Part shown: positions 1 through 10,941 of the stretch, one piece after another
Layout of the letters: each line of letters starts with the position of its first letter
Numbering within the stretch: the stretch's first letter is position 1
NCBI GenBank assembly: GCA_003693705.1
Contig: RBZT01000176.1
Span: forward strand, 1-64,000
Direction: 5' to 3'
DNA length: 64,000 nt
From: Polymyxa betae
Taxonomy: Eukaryota > Endomyxa > Phytomyxea > Plasmodiophorida > Plasmodiophoridae
Program-made: the position numbers and the translations under genes
The notes under the pieces: generated by a model
The model's database searches: none
What the model was told of the DNA's origin: nothing
What the model saw: the letters and a program-made list of their open reading frames with translations, nothing else

Positions 1-874
1 CTGTCATCTTGTGCTAGATAAGACGTCTTTGTAGCAATCCTACGAATTCAAGCTTCAGATCCAGGCAAAATTCAGTCTGTATTCCAGCTCCCAGATCCAG
101 ACCGGTTATTCCGTCACGGAGTCCATTTGAGTCCGTGGCGGAGTTCGTCCTGACTATAGGGCCGTTTATATATAATAAAATAAGAGTCTTTTCCTGGAAA
201 TATTCTACAAATATTGACACAATCCCCCGGAATTTTGCAAAATTGCTAGTATCCAAACGCACCCTAAAACAATTCGAAGTGAAGTTTTGTTAAGTCATAA
301 AATCATCAAGCGCCTAATCGCTACTGACTCACAATTGAAATCATCACTCGGCTCATTCAGAGAGGTTCGTGATTCCTCAACATGCCTTGCCAAACGAGGC
401 CGCCCTCAAACTCTGAAATTTCGAATTTCGATTCTCCGGTGGCCAAATAAATGCAAAAGATCCGCTACAAAAAAGCAATAATTGTGCTCATTATGAAAAA
501 GTACTGGGGTTGATGCAATCGATCATCGCATGGGTACCAAATGCCCGTATTTTAAGAAAGATGAATTTGCTGGCTGAAATGTGAAATAATTTAGATAGAC
601 TTCCAAGGTGGATCTATGATAGCCTTCACACAATCTTGAAGTTCATTAATCCAGCCAATCAGATTGCCGGGATGGGAGATATTGAAATCTGCGCGCGGAT
701 GGGGGAGCGGATAGAAACATTTCCCGGATACAGTCGGGTAGTGTGGTCGGGTACCGACCTGCTGCCCGATCCCGACCCGACCCCGACCCGATCCGGGTTT
801 TTCGGATACTACCCGAACCCGATCGGAGAACAATTTGGGCTCGAGTGAAAAATCTTAAACTAATGGAGCACCAA
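1..874. other. Gene-poor stretch at left edge
   Basis: No open frame here resembles a known protein. Short open frames on both strands lack splice-compatible partners or family motifs. The notable content is a GC-rich simple-repeat tract near 755-830, listed separately, directly upstream of a dead transposase. The stretch is best read as transposon-associated or intergenic DNA. Confidence 0.5.
755..830. repeat. Degenerate CCCGA-rich simple repeat
   Basis: The tract is built from near-copies of CCCGA and CCCGACC, followed by the near-complement (TTCGGATAC, CCCGAACCCGATCGG). It is much more GC-rich than its surroundings and codes for nothing recognisable, although one frame gives a short DPDPTPT run. 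It lies about 50 bp before the transposase remnant and may be part of that element's edge. Confidence 0.55.
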
Positions 875-879
875 GTGAT

Positions 880-1480
880 GATGTAAGTTCAAGGATAAAA
901 AAATATTCTGGCAGGAAAAGGCGCGATCGTAACCAAATTCAGAATGTAATTGCAGAGGTCCATCTTGATAAGCGCTCAACAACTAGAGATCTGTCTGATG
1001 CTTTTGATATTTGTGCTGGTACACTGATCAAAGTCCTGAAAGAAGGCAAGCTCCGTGGGGTTAGCAGCTCAACAAGCCGTTACTGACAGATGAGAACAAA
1101 GCCGCAGGATTCTGTTTGCTTTATAAATGTTGATTCCTGGTTCGAATCAGTTCCAGGTCATGTACGATGTGGTACATGTTGACGTCAAATGGCTTTTACA
1201 TGACAAAGGAACCTTTATTTTCTGCTTGATGAACAGGGACCAGTGCGATCCTGTAAAAGCAAACGATTCATTATCAAGGTAATGTTTCTGGCTGCGGTAG
1301 CCCGACCACGATGGGACCAGCATCGTAAAGTTACCGTTTACGTAAATTGACTGTATACAGTAAAAATTTCGATTAAGATTTCTCATATAAGCCCTGAACC
1401 CTGTTTTTGGATGTTTAGGAGCCTGGACGCTGGAATTCCGGCTTCCCAGGGTTGTCATGCCCCTAGGCACGACAGTCCTG
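880..1480 (+). pseudogene. Degenerate Tc1/mariner-type DDE transposase
   Basis: Pieces of one transposase can be read in successive + strand frames, broken by stops and frameshifts. First comes a helix-turn-helix-like part near 890-1085 (SGRKRRDRNQIQNVIAEV ... TTRDLSDAFDICAGTLIKVLKEG). Next is the segment around the first catalytic Asp near 1155-1250 (YDVVHVDVKWLLHDKGT). Last is a beta-strand block near 1255-1330 (SKRFIIKVMFLAAVARPRWD). The order and the motifs (HVDxKW, KVMFLAAVARPRWD) fit the long Tc1/mariner-like transposases of fungi and oomycetes. The usual Glu after HVD is replaced by Val, and no frame runs through. It is non-functional. I did not find terminal inverted repeats. The family call rests on remembered motif patterns, not a search. 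Confidence 0.75.
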
Positions 1481-1627
1481 GGAGATATAGAGAAGTGCGC
1501 CGCATAGCGCGGCCACTCTGATCAACTCCTTTCTCTCGATCGGTTGTCCCTGTCGTCTCGAGAGTCTCGGGCGCACCCGACCTCGACCCCGCCGCCGCCA
1601 AGGTCGCCATCCTCATCACCGTCTCCG

Positions 1628-1900
1628 CCTCTGCTTATAACATCGCCTTCGCCTTCACCGCGTTCGTCGTCTCCGCCTCTGCCTATAACATCGTCTTCAC
1701 CTTCACCGCGTTCGTCGTCTTCCTCTCAGTTGCTATCGTCTTCCCCGCCTCCGTCACGCTCGTCGTCCACGCCTTTATTGTTATCGTCGTCTTCGCTTCC
1801 GCTACTATTATCGTCTCCCCCTCAATCACTATCGAAGTCTCAGCCCCTGATACTTTCATTGTCTCCGCCCCCGTCGTTACCGTCACCTAGATCATCAATG
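1628..1900 (+). repeat. Decaying 48-bp tandem repeat (minisatellite), coding-like
   Basis: Units of 48 bp start at about 1628, 1676 and 1724 and become progressively less alike to the right. Each unit has a CCTCTGC.TATAACATCG head and a TTCACCGCGTTCGTCGTC core. Because 48 is a multiple of three, several frames stay open: one + frame gives a Ser/Pro-rich 123-residue ORF (1544-1915) and the minus strand gives a Thr/Val/Glu-rich one. I cannot say which frame, if any, is translated. It could be a fragment of a repetitive wall or adhesin-like protein, or simply non-coding. Confidence 0.6.
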
Positions 1901-1915
1901 CCGCCGCTGTCTTAA

Positions 1916-3478
1916 GATTACCAAAGCCCCAAACAACACATCTTCCTGTTTATTGAAATAAACGAGGAACCTTTGATCTGAAGCCTTACAAGGGTCGTAA
2001 TAAGAGCACTCCCTGAGGGTAAATATGCCCGGGCCATCGACTTGAAAGTTCAATTTTCATTGGAGCAATTTTAATGCATACGCCATACTGAACTGAATCG
2101 ATTTTGCGAAGGCTGTGCTTTTACATCGTAGAAGTGCGTTTCATTGCCAAATTAGACAAAACTCGTCCAATCTATAATTAAAAAATTCTTTCGACAATCA
2201 ACACGTATCTTTCTTGAAGAAACGACGGAATTGCTAGAGGTTTCGATTTACAAGCGATTACATCCGCCAATTCTTTTTCAAGGCCCCTAAAATGACGTTG
2301 GCACTTTGATAAGACCCTCAACACTCATTTTGGCTAAGACTCTGGACCCTGGCAATACTTCCGCAGGGCCTTATATTCGAAACTTTTACAGAGCATCCAC
2401 AGCGCGCGCAAATCTGTTCGTCCAAATCTATTCTCAAAATTCTCACACCGCAGGGATTAACTATCCGCAGTTGTATTTCGGTTTTGCCTAAGAACCCGAT
2501 AGAAAGTGCGGGATAGCTGAGGTGCTATTTCAGCGCCGATGAGAGGGAAAATAACGTTGATCTGTTTTAACCTACGGAATAGAGCTGTGCGGTGCGGGCG
2601 GTGTGGATGATCTAAGAATTGATGTTGCATGTGTTGGAGAGATTTCAATTTCAGTACAAGCACCGTCATGTCAACTGTCAAGAATTGATTTTACGGACTT
2701 GTGGCTCCAGCTTCTTTCGGCTGTGACCCGAATGTCATTTCGACTGATTTCTCTCACGCCTTCAGTCGGAGCTCTGTATTACAGATCTAATGGCATGAGC
2801 AAGAATGAAATTGAGGTGAACTCTCTGTTTAATTAATCAGAAACGAAGGAATGGCCAGCGCTGGCCTGGGCGTCAACGCGGAGTGGATGGCTTTGACAGA
2901 AGTGCCGAATGCAAGAGCTGATAAATGTGGCATAAACATAGAATCTACATAGCATCAAATGCACAGTTCCTGATCGATTCATCGAGAAGGCAATAGAATC
3001 GCTACTTATCGTTGTCAGAGAAAGATATAGCTAGCGTCTAATCCACGGGCACACTGGTTCAATTCACCGTTTCGCGGTTAGGGTTAATAAATTGATTATT
3101 ATTTTTATCCAGCTCTGAAAGAGGTCGCCACTCAGAGTTGCTTTTTTCCAACATTCTTGAGTTCTAATGGGTTATTGTCGAAATTAGAAATCGATGGGTA
3201 TGAATTTTGGTTTCAGAATGAGTTTGAGAAGGCGAAATGGAATTTAATATTCAAAGTGTGATAATAGCTACTTACCTTACCTCAGTGAAGCATGCAGCAT
3301 GCTGACTACAAAACTCAGCACTAAATTGCTAATTGAGATCGACTGAGCTCCGGGTACAATGCAGAAAATCTTCGTGAAAACGGGGCGATATTGATTAAGT
3401 AAAGTCAGCGCGGCCTTCGTTGCAATCAGAAGGTGACGCTTCTAAGTGACCTCGATCGAGTCATCGTCTCTTGCTTCT
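1916..3478. other. Intergenic DNA with no supported gene
   Basis: Only short unsupported frames occur here, for example 77 codons at 2603-2836 and 74 codons on the minus strand at 2457-2681. Neither carries a recognisable motif. A telomere-like GGTTAGGGTTA lies at 3076-3086. The last few hundred bases presumably hold the promoter of the downstream peptidase gene. Confidence 0.45.
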
Positions 3479-6214
3479 ATGTATACTGAATCTGAATCAT
3501 TCGAATATGATCTACATCATATTGCAGTTCATGACGTAGATCATGGTCCGCGTCGTCAAGATTATCAATTTGTCAGTGCTGTCCAGCCTGCACATCGTGT
3601 CCAGCATCATGACAATGAACTAGTCGACGATGATGTCAGAGCCGCCGTCCAGGATTACACCTACAGGCAAGCTCCTGCCAACCAGATTGCATTGCTTGAT
3701 GCTCCCCCGTCACCAGATCACATCATCTCTCCCAATCGGCAATTATTTGCCTTATTAGGAACCTACAAATTTCGGTCATTAGAAGGAATAAGCTCACGAG
3801 AGCTGGGACTCGCTGGGTTCAGGCTGGACCCTCACACTCATTGTCTGTCAAGAACGACCACATACAAATCGCTTTCATTAATATCACTCAATGATACTTC
3901 CACATCCCCAGCGTTGCAAATTCCAGTTCAGTTACCTGATGATGGACGTATCTTGTGTCCTACATTCTCCCATGACTCAAGATATTTGGCATTTCTGCTC
4001 TACTGTCCTTCTTTAAATAAGGATTTTGCTACTGATTCTATCCTTAATCCAATCATACTGTATTACATCGACTGTCAAGATCCAAACCTCCAAATACATC
4101 TGCTTAGTCGGTATCCTGTCAGTCAAATATTTGGCAAGCCCTTCCACTGGACCGCTTCTAACACCGTCATCTTTCGAACTCCACAACCGAATCGTGGCCC
4201 AATACCGACTCGACCAAGGGTGCCTGTAGGCCCAGTTGTCCTAGAAAGTGGTCTTGGACATGACGTTAAACGTCGATGTGGTGGTGAACGGACTTATCAA
4301 GATTTGCTTAAAGACAGCTTCGACTGTCATTTATTCCAATATTTCTGCACGGTTCAGGTAGTTCAATGCTCTCCAACTGGTCAAGATCATCTGCTTCCAT
4401 TAACTGGAACTATCAAAGCCTGTAATCCATCTCCAAATGGCCAATATCTCTTAATTAAGACTATTCATCCACCGTATTCTTATTTCCTTCCTTATCCAAG
4501 GTTTCCAACCAGGATTGAGATCTATCGGCTTTCAGAAAGCGATCTAAAATTCGTTCGGCTGCTCGTTGACTTGAATCTTGCCGACTCTGTTCCGATATCG
4601 TTTGATGCATGTCGTGTTGGCCCTCGACGTGTCAGCTGGCGTTATGATGCTCCATCCTCATTGATATGGGTCGAGGCCCAGGATAATGGTGATCCTAAGT
4701 TTAACCCAATCAATAATGTTCGCGATACGATATGGACACTTTCTGAGCCTTTTTCTTCATCTCCAATCTTTTTTCATCCGTTAAGCCTGCGACTCAAATC
4801 TATTCGGTTCTGGGAAGGTCACGCTTTAATTACTGAACGCTGGTTCAAGACTAGACAGCAGATTACGTGGATGGTTAAGTTCGACTGTGAAAAATACGAT
4901 CAGAAGGTGTTTGCTGTGTCTGTAATTTTTATCTGCATATAAAGTTATTTCAGAATCAATTAGTCTGGTCGGGCTCCTTCGATGATCGATACGACGATCC
5001 AGGTCAGCCGCAGGTTCATCACGATCTTGTTGATCTAACAATCCATCCGGAAACTGGCCATCCTATTCTGACTCTGCTCGGCGATGGCGCCAGCCCTGAT
5101 GGTGATCGCCCTTTTGTGCAAAGCTTTGATTTATGTAAGCTGTTTTGCCTTTTATGTTAGCGATTAATATTTTTTAGACACGCTCACAAAGAACTTGGTG
5201 TGGAGATCTTCGCCGACACATTATGAGCGTCCAATCTTGCGACTGAACGAGGATCACCTCATAATCCTGCGTGAATCTCCAACGCAACCTCCCGAGTTCT
5301 TCCTTGTTTCCATATCGCAAGCGTTTGCTGACGTTCGGTTAAGTATTCAACCTCATCCATGCCCGGAAATGCTCGATATCAAATGCGAACTGATTCGTTA
5401 TGTGCGTGCTGATGGTGTGAAATTGTCTGGATACCTTTATCTTCCCCCTGGGTTTACTCCTGGTAAAGACGAGCCGCTACCTACAGTATTATGGGCGTAT
5501 CCCCGCGAATACAAATCTGTAGACACAGCAAGTCAAGTTGTTGGATCTCCAAACACATTTGCATTAGATAGCCGTCCCTCAATGTACTTTCTTCTTGAGG
5601 GTTATGCTGTACTGGATCGAATGACAATGCCTATTGTTGCCGAAGGTCATAATGCAGAGCCTAATGACACTTACATTGAACAGTTGGTCGCGAATGCAGC
5701 AGGTGCTATTGACTATCTCGTATCAATTGGAGTCACTGATCGTGAGCGTGTTGGAGTTGGCGGGCACTCATATGGTGCATTCATGACAGCTAATCTCCTG
5801 TCACATAGTAACTTATTTGCAGCTGGTGTAGCTCGTTCTGGTGCATATAACCGAACTTTAACACCATTTGGTTTTCAGAAAGAAGAAAGAACATTATGGG
5901 AGGTTCCTCAAATTTATCAAAACATGTCGCCATATATGGCTGCTGATAAGATCCGCACGCCGTTACTCCTGATTCATGGCCAAGCTGATAATAATGCTGG
6001 TACATATCCAATGCAAAGTGAACGTATGTTTGCGGCATTAAAAGGTCATGCTAAAGCGCCAGCAAGATTAGTTCTGCTGCCTTATGAGTCACATCATTAT
6101 AAAAGTCGCGAGTCCAATGCTCATGTCCTCTGGGAATCAACCAGATGGTTTAGTAAATACGTCAAACATAAGAACAATCCGAAACATATTCGATCCAGGA
6201 GCATTTATTTATAA
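3479..6214 (+). CDS. S9 family serine peptidase, glutamyl endopeptidase (S9D) type
   Basis: The product is a prolyl-oligopeptidase-fold serine peptidase of about 881 residues in three exons: 3479-4906, 4954-5134 and 5178-6214, with GT...AG introns of 47 and 43 nt. The N-terminal two thirds is the expected propeller region. The C-terminal third is the alpha/beta-hydrolase domain: nucleophile Ser in GGHSYGAF (about residue 734), acid Asp in HGQADNNAGT and His in ESHHYKSRES. The blocks ARSGAYNRTLTPFGFQ and VWAYPREYKS match the glutamyl endopeptidases of plant plastids and bacteria much better than fungal DPP or POP enzymes. I chose the first in-frame ATG; no transit peptide or signal peptide is evident, so a cytosolic location is inferred. 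The substrate preference (cleavage after Glu) is inferred from the family. All three catalytic residues are present, so it is probably active. Confidence 0.9.
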
Positions 6215-6374
6215 AACGTACTGTTTATAATCCCTTCGTTTTTGAGCCGTTGGAGGTTTCACATCACTTGAGAATTAATTCCAACCATTTCAAAAAGGTC
6301 AAACTTTTGTTCAGTCCGAGCGCAATTTCCGTTTCTAGACTTGATTGCGATTTTGTTCCAGTTTGATATACATC

Positions 6375-6982
6375 ATGGCTCATCATAATCTGTTCGAGGA
6401 TGTATTCGAGATCCTAGAAGTCGATAAGGATGGCAAGAAATTTGATAGAGGTGCGAGGTTATGGCGCCTTCTGCTTGCTTTTTTCTGAGCCATGATTATA
6501 GTTTCTCGTTTATATTGTCGTGGAGAGAATTATGAGATGGAATTACATCTTGATGTGAATAGTGATTTATTCACACAACCTCCTGGATCCAAATTCTCTC
6601 TCGTATTAACTCGAAGTTTGAACCTTGACGGATCCATTGATGATCATGACTACTATACGTATGCTTTAAATGATAAACCAACACTTGCAGACAAGTATAT
6701 TGGCAATTTTCTGCTCTGAGCTTATTTCTGAATACTTTTTCTAGATACGAATACGTGATGTTTGGTAGGGTTTTCAAGTTCAATACGCCTGAAGGTCAAC
6801 AATCACATCAGCAACTGTCAGAATATTCTGCTTTCTAATAGCTAGGTAGCTATCTAATTTGATTTCATAGGGAGGTTTACGCCTCATTCGGTGGATTGCT
6901 GATGAATTTAAAAGGCGAACCTCGAAATCTACAATCTCTTGAATTAGATCAGCGAGTTTACCTGCTTCTTCGATCTGTATAA
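6375..6982 (+). CDS. RPB8: RNA polymerases I, II and III shared subunit RPB8
   Basis: This is the common small subunit of the three nuclear RNA polymerases. Four exons (6375-6450, 6502-6694, 6745-6816, 6871-6982) splice to 150 residues, the usual length for animal RPB8. The start NLFEDVFEILEVDKDGKKFDR, the middle DKYEYVMFGRVFKF and the end YASFGGLLMNLKGE ... RVYLLLRSV follow the family from end to end. The splice phases close exactly with these choices. It ends in TAA. The gene lies about 160 bp behind the peptidase gene on the same strand, and its 3' end converges on the PSF3 gene. Confidence 0.95.
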
Positions 6983-7158
6983 ATATAACTGCAGTCTTCT
7001 ATTTCTACTCTATTTCTGAATGTCTGGGCCTTTTCCTGGTTGTAAGTGATGTGTTCTTGTCATGCTCAGCTCGATCTTTCCACTGTCTGTATCCTGATTG
7101 AGCATCAAATTTATACTGAAATACTGAACACAATTCAAAAAGCAATCCAAGCAGATGT

Positions 7159-7689
7159 TTACAAATCCTTACTTTTCCTCTCGTTTTCTGCTAATCTGTG
7201 TTTAAATGGTACCATACCCTGACTATCTGGACGTTCATCACCGAATAGCTGTGCTTGCTCCAAGATTCCTTCGAATCTGCTTTTCAGCGATCTTTGTAAT
7301 ACTTGCCTCAGATCAGGTCGATCAAATGCATGAGATAATGTTAGACCAACACTGTAGAAAAATGGACATCTATCTGCTAGATTGACTTGTGATGGATCAG
7401 CCAATAGAGCAATATTAGATCGACGTGAGAGATATGGTGGCAGCTGTACAGAGACCATTCCACGCTTAACCAGAGGTAAAGCTAACCACAAAGGAAGGTG
7501 TAATGTCGTGCCTGCAGGCAATGTTGTCTCCATTTGTTCATCATTGATCTGTGGTGGACGAGCGCCATGCTGATTGGCTAATGCATACTGCAAATAACCC
7601 AGCTCAACAGCGTCGATCTGAAATGTAGCTTCAACTGTAATGGAATCTGTCTCGATCGACGACAGGCTGTAATACGATAACGACAACAT
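7159..7689 (-). CDS. PSF3: GINS complex subunit 3 (PSF3)
   Basis: The product is a subunit of the GINS tetramer, which joins Cdc45 and MCM2-7 in the replicative helicase. The intronless 176-codon frame starts at an ATG and matches the usual family length. It has the early YYSLSSI segment where the family has its 'YxSLDDIL' block, then LHLPLWLALPLVKRGMVSVQLP in place of the LPLWLA strand-turn, and PFFYSVGLTLSH near the middle. The acidic/basic tail KHRLAENERKSKDL fits the variable C-terminus. It converges on the RPB8 gene, leaving about 175 bp between the two stops. Confidence 0.88.
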   Translation of the reverse strand: MLSLSYYSLSSIETDSITVEATFQIDAVELGYLQYALANQHGARPPQINDEQMETTLPAGTTLHLPLWLALPLVKRGMVSVQLPPYLSRRSNIALLADPSQVNLADRCPFFYSVGLTLSHAFDRPDLRQVLQRSLKSRFEGILEQAQLFGDERPDSQGMVPFKHRLAENERKSKDL

Positions 7690-8187
7690 GACAGTGGAAA
7701 ATCGAAACTGGAAGCCTGGCGCGCAATCAGCCGCACAATAGAATCACTATCTGTAGATGTGTTGAAGTTAGTTGTGGTTGGCGTCCTGCTCATGTGTCTA
7801 TCAACTATTATAGATTTAATATCACAATCCAAGGGGACATCCACATTCTACGTACTTGGATCTTAGTTGAAGTAAAACAATCCCTTTTCCTGTACTCACT
7901 TTTTGGCCCCCTAAAACGTGGTCGTGGTTGTTGTCCTTTAGATCATGGTCGAAGTAGAGAATCCAGTTTTCTGCCGCCTTTCACCATCGCAAACGGTGGC
8001 CAAATCGGTTATTTTTCGAAAGCGTTGGTTCTGGACTTACGTTTAGGAAAAAGAGAGCGCTAGCCCTCAGAAAGTCGGCCTTTAAAAAATGGTATTTTTG
8101 TCTTACAGAACCATCTAAAGCTGTTGTTAGCCTACATAATCATGATCAGGAATTCGGAGTATCAGTATAGTGGAAGATTGTGATAAT
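7690..8187. other. Spacer between PSF3 and UTP3
   Basis: About 500 bp separates the PSF3 start from the end of the UTP3 gene on the same strand. I see no conserved protein frame here. It presumably holds the UTP3 3' end and the PSF3 promoter. Confidence 0.5.
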
Positions 8188-10426
8188 TTATTTGAATGAA
8201 ACAGATCGAGATAAATGTGGTTTAATACCAGTAGATTCACCTCCATACGTAGTCGATTGTTTCTGTGAGAATTCCTTAACCAAACCTTTACGTTTAACCA
8301 TGGCCTTCTCAAATCTCCTTCGATGTTTAACTCGGGGATTCTTATCATCTTTGTTCCGATAGCGTTTAATACCACGATTCTCGATGATCTTTTTCGAAGC
8401 ACCACGTCGTCCTTCAGCAACATCTTCCACGTATTTGACATCCTGCTTCCTGCCAACTTTCTGTTCGACCTTCTTTTTCGCTGCTATTTCGGCTTTCTTT
8501 TTAGCAGCCGAATAGAAATCGAAATCGTCGTCATCGACATCGTCGTAGACTGAAGACGACGCAATGGCAGTTTGGAGCTGATCATCATTGGAGGATGATT
8601 TTGCACGAGACTTCGCCTTTCGCAATGCTTGCAATTCATCATCATGATTATTGTCAGATCCTAGAAACAGTCAAAATCATAATGATTAACAGGATCAGAA
8701 ACCAACCTTTACTTCCAAGAAGACCTGTAATATCTTCAAAGTCATCAAATTCGCCAGAAATGGAAGATTTTGATTTCTTCTTCTTCTTTCCATCACTCAG
8801 ACGTAAAAAGTTGTCCTAGACATTGTGTAAGTTTGATGAACAATAAGAAGCTACTCCACCGAATACCTCTTCAAACTGTCGACGTTCACGTTCATCAGCA
8901 GATTCACAATCTGAGTCATTATGAGTCTGCAACTGTTGTGGAGCCTGATTTATGCCAATGAGAAACGCTATTAGCCACAGCTTAAAAGCCACTTACAGAA
9001 GAGAATTCATCACGAAGAGATTGCATAAATTCGGATCCATGCAGCTTCTTGAGCTTCCTCTCCTCTCTTCTCTGCGATTTCTTATCTTCTTCTTCATATG
9101 GTACCATACGATGCTTCGGGGGAACATAGACGTTATTGGCCTTGTCCGCGCCATCATCATCAGGATCCGAGTCGCCTGCTGAATCGGCTTCAGCAACGTC
9201 ATCCATTGAGGGTTTAAAGCGCAATGGATCTGACGACATAGGCTGGAAAGAACTATCAGTTGACGATGAATGCAAAATAATGAAATTAGCTGATACCTGC
9301 TGACGAACAATTTTATCAATCATGTAGGCTATCTTAGAACGAATAGGTGAGATACGTTCTAACATAGTACGAATGGTGATAAGTCGATCAATAACAGGAT
9401 GACCACGAACAGGACGTCCTTCAGCTTTCATTAGCAGATAGAATATAAGAGATACACAATAATGTAATAGAAGATGATGTTGAACTGATAATAAGGAGAT
9501 CCCCTCAGGATTAGCACCTTCCACCTGAATCACATTAGTAATATATAGAGAGTATGCCAGCCTATATAAACCTGATGGTCAGCGCCTTTCTTGATCTTAT
9601 CTTTAATCTCAGTAATAGATTTAGCTAGCTCTTGAAGAAGACCTAAAAGTTCAGGAGAATCTTTCGCAATATGACGAAGCTTTTCTTCAGTCGTCAACGA
9701 ATCCAAATTTCTAATAACTTTCGACTCAGTTTGAGACTCAGTATTATCAGATTTAGATTCATCTTCAGTCACCATAACCAAATCATCGACACCAAAATCT
9801 GTCTCGTCCATCTTTGAGAACATTTGCTTCTGTTGCCGAAGAGCTTCCTAAAAAACATGTATTACAAAAACTGCAATACGAAAAGAAACCACGATTACTT
9901 CCTCTTCTTCCCTGGCTTCATTCTCACTCTCCGAATCAATTTCGAAATCTGCAGCTTCACTTCCATAGAAAATATTTCTATATAGAGCAGATTAGTGAAT
10001 GTATAGAAGCAGGTAAGAGGAGATACCGCTTTTTCCCCCAAGCAGTAGCAATGGCATCCTCAGATTTAATCTTCGTTGCTCTCCTTTCATTTTTCGGAAC
10101 GCTTTCCGCTTCTTCTATGTAATCTTCTTCAAATTCTTCAACCTGATCGTCCTCCTATTAATACATGAGACCAATGAAGAATTAGAATGATGCAGCATTA
10201 CAGATTCTGAGTCTGAGGCGTCCAGAGCTAGAATCTCTTCGTCCAATGCATCATCATCTGAATCGTCCGAATCTGATTGATTGGATTGCAGACCGATATA
10301 TTCTCGTTTGTTAGAAAACGCATCGATCTCGTTCTCAGGAATCACTTCTTTTTGCGATCCTTTCTTTGATTTCGAGAAACTTTTGTTGCTTCTTGCCTTG
10401 GCCTTCATAGAACGTTGGCGAGCCAT
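8188..10426 (-). CDS. UTP3: SSU processome protein UTP3/SAS10
   Basis: This is a nucleolar U3 small-subunit processome factor for 18S rRNA maturation. The coding sequence is spread over about eight exons with introns near 50 nt. In order: basic N-terminus MARQRSMKAKARS; acidic ENEIDAFSNKREYIG block; ATAWGKKRNIFYG (the AWGxKR...YY signature, joined across an intron); EEEEEALRQQKQ; the Sas10/Utp3/C1D domain (SPELLGLLQELAK ... GHPVIDRLITIRTMLERI); and the Sas10 C-terminal domain ending KNPRVKHRRRFEKAMVKRKG ... TYGGESTGIKPHLSRSVSFK. All hallmark blocks are intact. In the same frame upstream of this ATG an open stretch reaches back to about 10555. The true start could lie further up through another exon. 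Confidence 0.93.
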
Positions 10427-10941
10427 ATTTTCGACTCCGAACGTGCCAGGAAAATGACCCAGAAATTTGTCGATGGAAGCTTTGCGGACTCCGTAGCGCA
10501 AAAAAGTCAAATTTTGCACAAAATTTCCTGGAAGCCCAAGAAAGAGTTCCTGTGGAAAAAAATTTCGATTGCTTAAGAATTTATAGGACCTAGCATTGAA
10601 GTCCAGTGGCAATAGCTGCATTAGGTCGACGACGATCGCAAAGTTCCGCCAAAATAATCTGTTCGATCATTTGAATTGAATGAGCTACTGCGGGTAGGTT
10701 CTCCAGCTGTACCATGGCCGATGGATTCGAAAGAATCTGAAATGAAGAGAACCTTAACATTGAGAAAGTTGTGGAGCGGCCTCTGGTTTCAGGTAACAGA
10801 GAACATTTGACGGTCAAATTTTACGCACTCAGCGCTCTATCAATCGGCTGGTGTCCACTAGCCGGTCGTTTGTTATTCTCTAATCTCAGAAGGAAGGGGT
10901 GCTACGTCCTTCTACATATACCATATATGATCACACACAAC
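10427..10941. promoter_or_regulatory. Divergent intergenic region, UTP3 / zinc-knuckle gene
   Basis: Roughly 500 bp separates two divergent genes and should contain both promoters. On the minus strand an open frame (10817-10590) containing QLENLPAVAHSIQMIEQIIL is followed by a splice-like junction into the open frame upstream of the UTP3 ATG. It may therefore hold a 5' exon or upstream ORF of UTP3. I see no recognisable binding-site motif. Confidence 0.4.

Noticed and set aside
1139-1148. GGTTCGAATC, a tRNA T-loop-like sequence
   Set aside because: The flanking bases form neither an acceptor nor an anticodon stem, and the segment codes for part of the transposase remnant.
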